Assembly: GCF_041381155.1 (NCBI RefSeq)
Contig: NC_091138.1
Coordinates: forward strand, 33,597,604 to 33,661,603
DNA length: 64,000 bases
Direction of reading: 5' to 3'
Source: Argopecten irradians
Taxonomy: Eukaryota; Mollusca; Bivalvia; Pectinida; Pectinidae
The first letter of the stretch is position 1, and every line of letters begins with the position of its first letter. Positions 26,301-36,809 of the stretch are shown here, one piece after another. The position numbers and the translations under genes were made by a program. The notes beneath the pieces were generated by a model. The model was given only the letters and a program-made list of their open reading frames with translations, was not told the origin of the DNA and did no database searches.

Positions 26301-29300
26301 ACAATTAAGGCAGCAAAAGCTTAGTTACCTTTAATACAGAACTGAAACAAAGGAATTAATGGTAACTGGTTAAGTGGTAAGCAAAGGCTGCTATAGGTAA
26401 GAATTCTATGGTCCAATAAGGGAATAGACCAGAGAGAAGGAGGCTGTCAGGCAGAGCTTGGGGTGGGGCCAGCTGATTCAATGAAGAATTCTGTAATGGA
26501 GTAAGGAGTAAGGAGTAAGTTAAATGAAGGGATGAGGCAGCTAATTAGCTGTTCAAAAGTAAGTATTAATCGTAAAAGGAAGAGGGAAAGGTTTTAAACC
26601 ATATTAAAAATCAAATAACAAGGTTATATATTTTTTACAGAGACGATGACCAAGCACATGGCGGTGGAGTGGGGTATGGACGGTGTGAGGGTCATGTGTG
26701 TGGCACCAGGACCAATAGAGAATACCGAGGGCATGAGACGGCTTGGTATGTTAGATTTTATAGAGTTATGGCCCTTTGTTCAATATGTGCTTCATCCATT
26801 GGAGCATATCTTGACTTCTAAACCTACAGCTACAAAATTTTTATATGTAAGTTTTTCAAGGCACAATAAAACATGTTTATAACGAACATACTTATAACAC
26901 ATTCATGGTTATAACATGGTAGTTTTTATTCCCCCTCAAGATTCCTATAATATGTTTGTGATAAGCGTATAAAAAACTATGTTTATAAAGCAGTGATTTT
27001 GTTGGTCCATAGAGGTTTGTAATAACCATGTTTGACTGTATAAAGAGGAATCAATTTTTTTAAGGTTGAGTTATAGCTGTCTACATTGTTTTTCACTTTG
27101 TTTTCGGTTTTAACTACATGAGTCCAATTCTACAGCATCTTTTGTGATACATGCATATCAAACAGTTCCTATAAGAAGGCTATGTAGCCAAACATTGAAT
27201 TAGAGACATTTTTGGAGTAAAGTTTTTCCTGGATTGAAGTTGCTGTGTCTTAATTCCAACTTTTAAATGAGTTACTGCCCTTTGTTCATTAATAGCAATT
27301 ATGTTGTAAAGTTTTAAATTGCTAACTTTTTTTTAAGAATGAGGGAAATATCAAGTTGATGCTGTGACTTTTTTCTCACTTCATACAGAGTTATTGCCCT
27401 TTATAAACCTGTGCTTTGTTCCATTGAGTCTTTGTTGTATAGCTATCATTGTCTGGATGTTAGTTTTTCTTTTGATTGAGGAAATTACACCTTGAGCTGT
27501 GTCTAGCACGCCTCCTGATATGGAGTTACTGCTCTTGTTGATTTGTGTCTTACCTGACAGAGATGAGTTACTGCCCATTTTGATTTCTGTCTTACTTGAT
27601 GGAGATGAGTTGTTCTGTCTTACTTGATGGTGATGAGTTACTGCCCTTGTTGATTTCTGTCTTACCTGATGGAGATGGTGTTATTGATAAACATTTGAGG
27701 AAAGGTTTGTAGAGTAACATTCGAAATATCTTGGATAAGTTGGAAAATCAATACCTTGGATAAGTTCGAAAATCAGCTTTATCAAACAGTAATTTACGGA
27801 GTTATTCCCTTTGCACTTATAATTATTTTTGACATTTTGAACACGTTAACTTAAGTAAATATGCATTGAGCTTTATGAAAATTTGTATGTAGACTAACAT
27901 TGGAAAGATCTTGGACTAGTATGAAAATCAGCATGATTCGATGGTAATTTACGGAGTTATTGCCCTTTGCACTAATGATCATTACTGGACCTTGTGAACA
28001 GCATAACTTAAGTAAATATAAACTGAGCTTAATGAAACTTTGTATGTAGACTAACATTGGAAAGATCTCAGACAAGTTCAAAAATCAGTGTGATGCGAAT
28101 GTAACATACAGAGTTATTGTCCTTTGCAAAAATAATTATTATTGGATATTGTGAATATGAAGACGTGGTAAAAATGCACTCGGCTTTATGAAACTTTGTA
28201 TTTAGACTAAAATTTCAAAGATCTCGGACAAGTTCGAAATGGCCTGATTCGACTGTAATTGAATGAGTTATTGCCCTTTCCACTAATAATTATGATTGGA
28301 CTTTGTGAACCCAATAACTTAAGTAAATATGCACCCAGCTTAATTCAAACTTTGTGTGTAGACTAACATTGGAAAGACCTCGGATGAGTTTGAAAATCGG
28401 CTTGATCCTTCTCTAAATTAATTATGGAGTTATTGCCCTTTGCATAAACAGTTATTGAACCTTGTGGACACGATAATTTGAAATACTATACACCAAGGCT
28501 AGCTTAATGAAACTTTGTATGTAGACCTATTAGATGTATGTTCCTATTTTGTGAACAAAAGACATCAGTTGGCTAGTAAATGACATAACTAATTTTTATC
28601 AAATATCAGGTGACCGTTAAGGCCCATGGGCCTCTTGTTTGGATTGAGGTAGTTCTCCATTTATTAACAGCTTGATAATATATCGGGTTGTGGATTTGAA
28701 GAAATTTTCCATCAAATACTCATAATCATCCAGATTGATGGATGATATTGTAACCAAGAAGAAATCTTTAATTCATGGAGTTATTGCCCTTGGTTGAATA
28801 GTACCTGTATGTGTTTCTAGTGGTTAGAATATCAACAAGAGAGGATATTTATTTGTTGGAGATGGTGCTATGACTAATATTGGAAGAAAAGAATTTATTT
28901 TGATTGAGGAAATTCTCCTTCTTTAAATTGAAGCGCGATAATATATGGAGTTATGGCCCTTGGTTGATTTACACCTGTATGTGTTACAGGTGGTGAGAGT
29001 ATTGATGACAGCTATTTGAAGGGTATACCTGTACAGAGGCTGGGGACGAGGGAGGATATCGGTAATACAGTACTGTATGTAGTTAGTGATGCCGCCCAGC
29101 TAGTCACGGGGACAACAATCATAGCTGATGGTGGCGACTGGCTTTCTTCCTCTAATAGTTATCACCAGATGCAGCAACTGATGAAGAAGAAGTCGATGAT
29201 GTAGACCTATATTTCTAGTCTGCCTTGAACATGTAAGAACTCTGACTGTGGTGTCTGTTGTGGATAATATTAGGCCTCAGTTTCATCAACATTTATTAAA

Positions 29301-30360
29301 GAAAGTTTGTCTCATCACTAGATATTTACCAAACTTTATCGAGAAATAATCATAGAAGTCTTGATTATGCAAAAGTTAAGACGTGCGAAGTTGTGAAATT
29401 TAGTAGCCACAAAAGAAAGTTTGCTTACAGTGATTTCTTGGACTCATGATTTTCCTATTGGACTCACTTAAATCTTGAAAAACCTCTATATGTATTTCTC
29501 TATTCTGGACTCGACTTAAAAAATCCTACATAAATTGCTGAATATAGACTGGGAGGAAAGATTTTAACTTTGTGACATGCTTTATTTAGATCTTCTTTCA
29601 TTAAAAGGGAGGATGTGTTGATGATAAACGTAGTAGGCCAAGCACGTAGAAATGTTTGAAATAATTGATAAATGGTATTTCGTTTGAGCAGTGTTGTGTT
29701 ATGGAGCTGACGGCATTGTGGATTTGGGTTGTTTTTATTTGGTTTGGTCTGACTAAGCATTTTGTCTAAGAAAAATTGGTGATATTAACCAAGATGTCCT
29801 TTTCTAGTAAAACACAAACACTTAAATAGATCAAATTCTACCTTCCTTGTTTTCTGAATTATCTCCCTTTTGTTGTAAATGTTACAAATGCATATATTGG
29901 TATGTAAAAAAGGGAGGTATAGTATTGATTGCATTGAATGTTTTTTGGTTGTTTTTTTTTATCAATTTCATATCAAAAGGTGAAAAAATATGCAACCTGC
30001 CACTGTTGCGTGGATCATAAAAGGCAACTCAATTTTGGATTCTCATCCTGGATGGTAAAATAAGGGCATTAAAAATATTCATTCTAAGTTTGTATAACAT
30101 ATAGGGTTTCACAACAGTAACTTAAATGTTTGATTTTACTTACAGATGGCGGGAGAGTAAATGAAAACTTTGTCAAGTCTATACCAATACAGAGAATGGG
30201 GAAGCGTGAGGATATAGGTAACACTGTTCTCTATACAGTTAGTGACGCAGCCCAGCTAGTTACAGGAACAACCATCATCGCTGACGGCGGCCATTGGCTT
30301 ACAAACGGCAACAGCTATTACCAAACAAAGAAATTGATGGAGAGGAAATCACAGCTTTAA
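17375..30360 (+). CDS. DECR2: Peroxisomal 2,4-dienoyl-CoA reductase, DECR2-like
   Basis: An SDR-family enzyme that uses NADPH to reduce 2,4-dienoyl-CoA in peroxisomal beta-oxidation of polyunsaturated fatty acids. Exons: 17375-17448, 19132-19200, 20564-20681, 20898-20967, 22113-22237, 22614-22707, 26641-26745, then either 28990-29204 or 30146-30360. Either form is 289 aa (human DECR2: 292). Visible motifs are ITGGGTGI (cofactor loop, residues 31-38), CSRKID (NADPH-binding Arg), [16 protein letters not shown] with the catalytic Asp at 135, and HAGSAKAAI with the catalytic Lys at 180 replacing the usual YxxxK, as in DECR2. [10 protein letters not shown] and TIIADGG follow. All phases fit. The start ATG opens [19 protein letters not shown], which aligns with the human N-terminus. 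Introns are rich in mobile elements, and intron 6 carries a 3.3-kb minisatellite. Confidence 0.95.
17600..17826 (+). repeat. Two-copy 114-bp tandem duplication in DECR2 intron 1
   Basis: A segment containing catttagtgttgtcaa and gggacgttctagataatgac occurs twice in tandem with a few substitutions. Confidence 0.9.
18004..18040 (-). mobile_element. 3' terminal hairpin of a reversed Helentron-like element
   Basis: Read on the minus strand, the segment ends in the hairpin aggccc-tt-tggacct followed by cttgt. This is the same terminal design as the elements ending at 9297 and 28639. The other end of this copy could not be located with confidence; DECR2 intron 1 sequence to the right (to ~18.7 kb) is probably its body. 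Confidence 0.45.
19390..20284. mobile_element. TIR element split by a pearl-like insertion
   Basis: The left end holds atatgtctgtttagggttac and the right end gtaaccctaaacagacatat. The arms are complementary for about 37 bp including the adjacent A/T-rich runs and gacc/ggtc. No ORF is present. The interior from 19594 to 20239 is a later pearl-like insertion, leaving a host element of only ~250 bp. Confidence 0.75.
19594..20239 (+). mobile_element. Pearl/HINE-like element 2
   Basis: It has the same starting palindrome (agcccacc…ggtgggct), short CCGT-like region, core repeats (about three, degenerate) and end (gggatct-cttgtt) as element 1 at 7924-9297. It is nested in the TIR element above, in DECR2 intron 2. 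Confidence 0.8.
21014..21396 (+). mobile_element. Pearl/HINE-like element 3, short copy
   Basis: It starts with a mutated palindrome (agcccagc…ggtaggct), has one to two core repeats, and ends ctctggggatctcttgtt. It sits in DECR2 intron 4. Confidence 0.8.
21459..21570 (+). mobile_element. tRNA-derived SINE-like repeat
   Basis: It contains an A-box-like aggtagctcaattggtagaa and ends tggccgctacatt, complementary to the tagcgg at its start. It is related to the two minus-strand copies at 45.1-45.5 kb. The B box is decayed, so it is not a functional tRNA. Confidence 0.6.
21898..22075. mobile_element. MITE with imperfect ~27-bp TIRs
   Basis: It begins cagttaaaactgcc, ends with its complement ggtttgactg, and carries the internal phrase ataaagaccacctg and its complement. 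The same family occurs at 54,073-54,238, and a related one at 26,868-27,037. Confidence 0.7.
22660..25970 (+). repeat. 59-bp minisatellite (~56 units) made of DECR2 exon-6 end plus splice donor
   Basis: The unit comprises the last ~44 nt of coding exon 6 (tcaggtacttcaggtccacg … ggcagctatag) and the first ~15 nt of intron 6 (gtaagtaactaatgg). The array starts inside the exon and runs about 3.3 kb into the intron. Nearly every unit keeps an intact gtaagt donor. Only the donor at 22708 keeps frame: using any later one adds GTAAGTAA, so the protein would read AIGK and stop. The unit length (59) is not a multiple of three. Units fall into sub-types (caaggcc, ccaggccc, ccaggtcc), which suggests repeated unequal exchange. 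Confidence 0.97.
25971..26640 (+). other. Remainder of DECR2 intron 6
   Basis: Purine-rich, loosely repetitive sequence containing isolated fragments of the minisatellite unit (for example ggcagct…taggtaagtaa near 26,150-26,180, 26,270 and 26,395). These probably are decayed outlying units. No gene is seen. Confidence 0.5.
26868..27037. mobile_element. MITE related to the 21,898 element
   Basis: It opens aaaacatgtttataacgaac and closes with the roughly complementary ggtttgtaataaccatgttt and gactgta. No coding sequence. Confidence 0.6.
27400..28639 (+). mobile_element. Helentron-like element with decayed ~150-bp core repeats and aggccc hairpin end
   Basis: DECR2 intron 7 holds five or six diverged repeats with the shared phrases gagttattgccctttgc, acttaagtaaatat and tttgtatgtagactaacatt. 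The block ends in the hairpin aggcccatgggcct followed by cttgtt. Its end design equals that of the pearl-like elements, but the core sequence is a different family. The 5' boundary is uncertain. Confidence 0.65.
28990..29204 (+). CDS. DECR2: DECR2 alternative last exon 8a (C-terminus without PTS1)
   Basis: Acceptor tgttacag, phase-compatible with the exon ending at 26745. It encodes [18 protein letters not shown] …, [12 protein letters not shown] and the C-terminus MKKKSMM followed by TAG. It is 215 nt long, exactly like exon 8b. The end SMM does not fit the peroxisomal targeting signal 1 consensus. An ATTAAA poly(A) variant follows at 29295. Confidence 0.85.
30146..30360 (+). CDS. DECR2: DECR2 alternative last exon 8b (C-terminus KSQL, PTS1-like)
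   Basis: Acceptor acttacag, with the same phase and length (215 nt) as 8a. It encodes [18 protein letters not shown] …, [12 protein letters not shown] and ends MERKSQL followed by TAA. Over the shared core the two exons are about 80% identical in protein. Ser-Gln-Leu resembles the peroxisomal targeting signal 1, as expected for DECR2 (human ends AKL). Which exon is used when is not visible here. Poly(A) signals follow at 30923, 30965, 31071 and 31155. Confidence 0.85.
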
Positions 30361-30922
30361 ACTCAATAAGTGCAAGGCTTCAGTTTATGGTAGTGAATGA
30401 ACTTTACAGAGCTATGGAATTGTGAAGGACAAGCCTTTAATACTGATGTGGATAAAGTGCTGAAAAAATGGCCTTTTTGTCTAACATATATAACCAAAAA
30501 ATTGATGTGAAAGAGGAAACAAATAACAGAGTATCATTGATACTATCTCCTTCGGTTACTATGATCTCTGATTCTGACCCGCCATCCTTGTATTATCCCC
30601 TACACCCTTACAGCACAACCATCTGTCATCTCCAATACTACTTTTTCCCCAGGCAACTGTTAATTGTCTCAATATCCTCAACCCTGAGTCCTCCCACAGC
30701 CCACCACCCCATTCCTTCAGTTCATGATGATCGACCACTATTCTCTCCTCCCTGCCCAAAATCCCTACTCCCCATTACCATACCCCTAAAAACCACTGCC
30801 TGACTCCAAACTCAATCCTGTCCACTGTGTTTATACTACAGAACTTCCGGTAAATGGTGCTAATTATTTTGTACATTATACACATTCCATACATTTTGAT
30901 TACTGTATCAATCATAGGTTGT

Positions 30923-31160
30923 AATAAATGACAATCATTTGAATGTAACATATTCACTTAGAGCAATAAAATCATTGGATGCAACGATTTATGTCATTAT
31001 TGGTACAATCAGTTATGTGAACATACCAAATATTGTGTGCTACAGCTCATTATCCATGAGATGTGTACAAAATAAAACTTGTGTAATTTCGATGTGAGAG
31101 AGGTGACAAATATCATGTGTACAGACTGTGATAAATAGGTTGTTATTATTAATGAATAAA
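30923..31160 (+). other. Cluster of AATAAA poly(A) signals after DECR2
   Basis: AATAAA hexamers at 30923, 30965, 31071 and 31155 lie 0.56-0.8 kb after the exon 8b stop. The last two are followed by T/GT-rich sequence. Confidence 0.5.
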
Positions 31161-31456
31161 GTGATTTTTGAAATGATAATTGTTGGTTTATAATATATAG
31201 TATCGTATTTATACTATAGTTATAATATGGATATCATGGTAGAGAGAATCACTAAGAGGAATTTTTTATTGAAACATATTTTAGATTAGATATTGCCTTT
31301 TTTAAAACGTGCATGGACAATCTAATTTCAATAAAGGTTGAATATAAATGGTTCTCTGTGTACAACAATATACATGTACAAATATCATAGAAACTATAAA
31401 AAGAACTAATGTTCAAAAACAATCATTCACTTTACATTGTCCTCCATATTCCAGGG

Positions 31457-31722
31457 GGTTACTATCTCAGTCGTTATATCCACCTCTTGACTATGTCATT
31501 GTAAAACTGAAGGCATTCAGGAGAAATGAACTGACCAATCACAGATCTACAGAGGCTTCGAAGATTAAAAAGAGCGATGTCTGTCTTTAAAGTCATAAGT
31601 GTACCGTATTATGTACATCAAAGGATCAAACTATCTGACATCTGTTGTCACTCACAGAGCCTTCAGTTTTACTATGACATAGTCCAGGAAGAATGGATAT
31701 AACGACAGTGGTAGTAACACAT
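31457..31722. mobile_element. Fold-back MITE-like element
   Basis: The left arm (gggttactatctcag…gtcattgtaaaactgaagg) has a complementary right arm at ~31660-31720. A third related single arm lies at 57,860-57,945. The right arm abuts the retroelement remnant that follows. Confidence 0.7.
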
Positions 31723-31725
31723 GGA

Positions 31726-33160
31726 ACAAGAAGCAATAGCCATAACACCCCTAGAATGCAAGCCAAACTATGGAAACGGTTCGTGGATGATGTACTAGAT
31801 AGAGGTTGTCAAGAAAGGGCCATAAAACAGCTGTCGTCTGCATCATCAACATCAAAGCTAGTAATTGCATCAAATTCACTTGTGAAAAAGCACCCAATTA
31901 ACTGTCTTTCCTATACATCATTTTAGTTAAAAAAGAAGATGGTGCATTAGTTAAAAGGATTGGTACATATAAGAAAAAGACCTACACAGACCAATGTCTG
32001 AACTTCAATTCTTACCATCCCCGTATCAGAAGTTAGGAACAGAGTTAAAATTGCTCAATAGATGCGAGACCATAGTCACAGAACAACAGGACAAACCACA
32101 GGGGCTTGCAGATTATGGTATAAAGTTGCTGTAAAAGTATAACGGAATAGGGCTACTGGTCACAGGGAACTGGCACGATTTTTTTAACTAACAGTATACA
32201 TACATATATTATAGTATATATATATATGTATACTGTTGGTTGAACATTTTCGTGCTAATGGTTAAGGCACACTACATTTCCGAAACGGCTATTAATCATC
32301 AAAATGGGAATGTAAAACGATATCGATAATTTTTGTAGAGTCGCAAAAGTTATTAACTTACTGTTAATGCTACACTCATCATCATCTTCTGAGAAATTTA
32401 ATTAAAATAAATAAAATGTTAATTTTCATCACGCAGGTCGTTTTATGTTTCTCGCCGTCGTCCTAACTACCGCTCGGGAGTTGAATATTACTGCGCCAGA
32501 CAGTAAAACAGCGAAATGAATCTCCACAGTTATCACAAATTATGCAGAAAATTTTGCATATAGTTGGTGTTGTTAGCTCATCTTATTTTCTTATGTTATT
32601 AATGTTTTTAAGAAACGTATAAATTATGCTTTGGAAAGGTAGTGGGCCTTTAACTACGTATATAGTCTCTAGAATTAACCAGTAGCCATATTCCGTTATA
32701 ATTTTACAGCAAATTTGTATGATAATGTGGTCTGTGAGACTAACCACATAAATCAACTGATAACTAGGGCAATGAAAGTCGTGAATATCCGGAATGGGTC
32801 CTATGACAGGTTAGAAAATAAAGAGAGATCTAAAAGGAAACCAACTAATGACAACAACAAAACCAAAAGGTCAAATGTCATCCCGTATATCCAGAGGATG
32901 TACCGAGGTCATAGCATAAGATTTAACCATGAAACCACTCAAGAATATCCGGAGTACCCAGAACATCCTAAGGATAAAGCAATAGATAGGATGCAAAAAC
33001 TGCGATGCATCGTATATAGGAGAGATGGGAAGAACTTTGGAGTCCGCCAAGAGGAACACCTGAAAGATGCGAAATCCCAGTCAAGAAAGGCCGATCTGAA
33101 AGCCCACCCAGATCAAGAATTCGGTTGTTATAAACCATGCCACACCGAACGTATGACCCA
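31726..33160 (+). pseudogene. Penelope-like retroelement remnant (RT end plus GIY-YIG-like region)
   Basis: The first part (31,726-32,120), in broken frames, reads KLWKRFVDDVLD (the YVDD catalytic box of reverse transcriptase with F for Y). It continues VKKEDGALVKR, YKKKTYTDQCLNFNSYHP and KLGTELKLLNRCETIVTEQQDK, phrases typical of Penelope-like elements. After an inserted MITE, 32,715-33,160 reads RSNVIPYIQ, HPKDKA, CIVYRRDGKNFGVRQEEHLKD, which resembles the linker and GIY-YIG endonuclease region. Several frameshifts and stops make it non-functional. Only the 3' part is present; the start is lost at the fold-back element. Confidence 0.75.
32126..32712. mobile_element. 587-bp MITE inserted in the Penelope-like remnant
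   Basis: Terminal inverted repeats of at least 35 bp with two mismatches: the left end starts ttgctgtaaaagtataacgg and the right end finishes ccgttataattttacagcaa. The interior has no ORF but holds a second internal hairpin near 32,190-32,245 (actaacagtatacat … atgtatactgttggt). It separates the two halves of the retroelement reading frame. Confidence 0.85.
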
Positions 33161-33406
33161 TGGAAACCTTTGGTTTTATATATGTATTTCAATAGTCTCC
33201 AATGTGTAGTATTATCAATAATATCCCGGAGTAATGTCAGCTATATCGGATGATCCTATGTAACGTTGACATGAAAAAAACCTACAATATCACGAAAATA
33301 ACCCCCTATAATGTATCTGTCATAATGGCCATCCGTGTTCTGGTAACTATTTTGTAGCCGATATGTGGGGTTTCTGATCCGCTGACACAAAGCTCTATTT
33401 TACTAG

Positions 33407-33463
33407 GGGCAAAATTGCCTTCACCACCGACAGAGGAAGAACTTTACCACCGCTGGTTATGAG
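33407..33463 (+). pseudogene. Relic of a second DECR2 exon 2
   Basis: ttttactag|gggcaaaattgccttcacca … ttatgag|gtgagt aligns with true exon 2 (ttttag|ggggaaagttgccttcatca … ttatgag|gtaagc), including both splice sites, with substitutions and a 12-nt deletion. Read in the old frame, GKIAFTTDRGR replaces [11 protein letters not shown], so the cofactor loop is destroyed. Confidence 0.75.
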
Positions 33464-34040
33464 GTGAGTTGGCGTCTCTCTGTGATTCAACGAAGGATTT
33501 ACATACCTTTGGAATCCAGTCACTAGTACTGATTTTATTTATAAGATTTTCTTCAGAAAGGTAGAAAAAAGATGCTTTATAAAAGATTGTGAGAATCGTT
33601 CATCCGATTGACATCTTTTGATAAATATTCACGGCTTTGATAAAGAACAGTGAGTTGTCAACACGTTTGGTTTCTACTACATTATTATTGTATTTACATT
33701 TCGTTGTTGTTCTCACTTTCCTATTTAAATACTTCCTATTATAATTAATTATTTTTTCTTTTGTATCTTCCCTATATTGTATTTATATATCTGTAAAACA
33801 AGACAACATGTGTGATTTGATAATAACCAAAGCGACACTAAGAAAGATCCCTGTAGTACTCCTTTAAATCAGACAAAAATAGAAACCTCTCCACGAGTTT
33901 CTACAAAACCGGAAGCTCTATCCAGCTGATAGCATATTTTGGTTTGAATTTTCAGAGAATGACTTTGTTGTATAGAATATCTGTACGGTGACCATTTCAA
34001 GGTTTCTAGAGGTATACCACTAAGCACATTGCATGTACAA

Positions 34041-34076
34041 CAGTCCGGCGTATGTATCCTTGTGCAGATGAAAAAG
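34041..34076 (+). pseudogene. Relic of a second DECR2 exon 3 (3' end)
   Basis: cggcgtatgtatccttgtgc followed by agatgaaaaag|gtgagt matches the end of true exon 3 (cggaaatgtatccctgtac, then agatggatgttagaaag|gtgggt). It lies in the right order and distance after the exon 2 relic. No later exons of this copy were recognised. Confidence 0.6.
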
Positions 34077-35039
34077 GTGAGTGTTTATCTTATACGTTTT
34101 CTGTTGTACGTGTATATTGTCCTATTTTTAATGAAGAAATATTTAGCATGTATTCATTTCTACCAACCTAGATATTTGATGCATAATTTTTATTGTTGAT
34201 AGACCGGTGCTACTTATATCTCACTGGACACCATTAATTATAGTTGCTTGGAAACATATATTGAACACATATACGTGTATGTAAACAGATGGAACTTTAA
34301 CCATATGATTATTTCTTGAAGAACTGGCGATGGAATAATGTTGAAGCCTTTATTATCATAGAAAATTCGGCAACGTTTGTAATACTTTCACGAACAAAAG
34401 GTTCTATTGAAAAGGCTACCGTGTATCTATAATCGAATTGTCCTGTTGTTGATATGCGTCTCCATAACGAATACATTTTCCCGTTAGTTTGAAGTTTGTA
34501 GTAACTTCAAAATGCAACTTTTCTCGATGTACTCTGGTATGCCGATGCTTGAAGTCCGCTATTCGACAGTATGGTTCGGTGTAGTAACACTATAAACCGG
34601 GCATTGTTTCCACATCCGTAGCGTTAGGGAGGTTTGCTGAATTATTTGAACTGATTGATGTGATCTTAAACCATGTAAACAAAACTTTACCATTATAATT
34701 TCCGATTTCATTTATAAAACTATGTTGCATACACGATTTTATTACCTGTACACAAAGAATCATTATTGTTTACATTGTTTACATACACTGGTTTAAGGAA
34801 TTAAAAAAAAGGTAACAAAATATTGTTATATGTATTTTATTATACATGTTTCTTTAGTATATACATGTACTCTAGGTTTAATAGTTTGGATTACAATTAA
34901 ATGATGCTTAAGTCACTCTATACTTATAACACGATATATTTACTAGAGTAGACAATTATATGTACATTACAAACAATCTGAGGTTAATTAAGGTATGCAA
35001 TTCTACATCTAATTTTAAGTCATCAGTTTGTGTTTCGAT

Positions 35040-35150
35040 GTGCTAACTATAAATACTGATACAGTACAAAGTACTACATAGGTATTCTGAGGTTAATGCG
35101 AGGTTAACAATTAATTTTTAGATTAATACGAGGTCTACAAGTAATACAAT
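35040..35150 (+). repeat. Outlying degenerate units of the 55-bp minisatellite
   Basis: cagtacaaagtactacatag and tattctgaggttaatgcgag belong to the repeat that resumes after the Mutator-like element. They show that the array pre-dates the insertion. Confidence 0.8.
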
Positions 35151-35158
35151 ACAAACCA

Positions 35159-36809
35159 TAGCTACTGTTGTAGCGGAAAAGATATCACCTTCTGACTGAC
35201 TTTTCCGCTACTGCAAGGTCCCTCTATAAAGGTGTGGGAAACCAAATCAGGCACGACCGACCATCGATTATGTCTTGTCAAAAATTATTCCGATCAAACA
35301 CGGCTTTGACACATACCTGGATGTTAGTAGGGGATGTTATTCTAGCTGTAGACGTCGAGTTTTTAACTTTATCACCATTATTTAATCAGATACATGCATT
35401 TGAATCCAATGTTGTCAATTTCTCGGCTAAAATCGAGCGACATTTTGTAAACTACCGCCGCGCATGCGCCAACCTCCGAGAACATTACTTGTGAGGCCCA
35501 TTGGGGGTCACGCATAAATGATTCAAATGAAAGGAGTAGGTCTAAAAATTCGGGTATTTTGGCGATGTATTCATTGATCAGGAGTTGGACTATCATTTTT
35601 AAAATGAAATCAAATAGTAAAATCACTGAAATGAATACCCAATATTTAAGTTTCTTTAAGCATTCTGAGAAATGAAATTGGTAGTAAGAAATTCATATAA
35701 AATTAACAAACAAATATATATAGGCCTATATAATATAAATAAACTATTAAAATGATTTGTATCGTATTTCTTTTCATAGTTAATGATATATTTCTTAATT
35801 AAATGACTCTTATCTTGTCTGTTTCCAATACATGTATGTCTTGACATATTTTCCATGATTTTTTTTTTTTTTTTTTTTTTTGCATATATTTATAAATTGT
35901 AGATCGCATGGGTAATACAATTTTTACTTTGACATTATCGTTTAGGAATGGAAATTTGTGGAAATATTCTTATAAATTCTAGCATCAGAAACTATTCCTG
36001 ATTATCTCTGTTCTCATATTTTTTTATAATTCATAAATGAATATGTCAGCTATAATTATGATACTTATAATCAATATCAATAAAATTTCAGACACGTACA
36101 TTTCTTCCGTCGATACACAAGCCACATTTTATATTTGCATTTCCAAATAACTTAACCATGTTAATATGTGTTGATGAAGAAAACATCAAGAATATCTTCC
36201 ATTTCCAATTATCTTAATCAATCAGAATTTATTTTTTGACACCCAAGAAAATCACCTACAATTCAAATCAAGATTAAACTTTATAATTAGCTTGGTTTAT
36301 TATGTTTAATGTTGTTAGGCTTACATGTACATATAAACAAACTACAGAAAAATCCTGCAGTTGAGTTATGAAAAAAAAATGGAAACACATGTATGCACTT
36401 TCCAAATAAAAATAAATTCAATAAGTTTGACATAAATGATAATAATTAATCATTCTAAAAATAAAAACAATTAGAAATAAAACTTTCCAAAAAATACAGA
36501 TGCTGATGATGAATTGAATTTTTTTTAAAACAAATTATGATTTTTTTTTATTTTGTTGTAATCATTTTTTTCACATTTTTTTTAACTTAAAGAATGAAAT
36601 AAAAAAAAATCTTTTCCTCTTTGTCACCTAACATCCCCTACTAACATCCAGGTATGTGTCAAAGCCGTGTTTGATCGGAATAATTTTTGACAAGACATAA
36701 TCGATGGTCGGTCGTGCCTGATTTGGTTTCCCACACCTTTATAGAGGGACCTTGCAGTAGCGGAAAAGTCAGTCAGAAGGTGATATCTTTTCCGCTACAA
36801 CAGTAGCTA
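35159..36809. mobile_element. Mutator-like (MULE) non-autonomous element, 1,651 bp
   Basis: Long terminal inverted repeats of 181 bp (35159-35339 and 36629-36809) are near identical, beginning tagctactgttgtagcgg. They are flanked by a perfect 9-bp target duplication tacaaacca (35150-35158 and 36810-36818). Long TIRs with a 9-bp duplication are the hallmark of Mutator elements. The AT-rich interior has no transposase ORF. The insertion lies within the 55-bp minisatellite: joining the flanks restores a normal repeat unit. Confidence 0.88.

Noticed and set aside
30468..30803. 111-aa ORF after DECR2
   Set aside because: It is pyrimidine-rich 3' UTR sequence with low-complexity Pro/Ser content, upstream of the poly(A) signals.
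35234..35494. 86-aa ORF near the Mutator-like element's left end
   Set aside because: Mostly within the terminal inverted repeat; the mirrored right TIR gives the same peptide fragment. Not a transposase.
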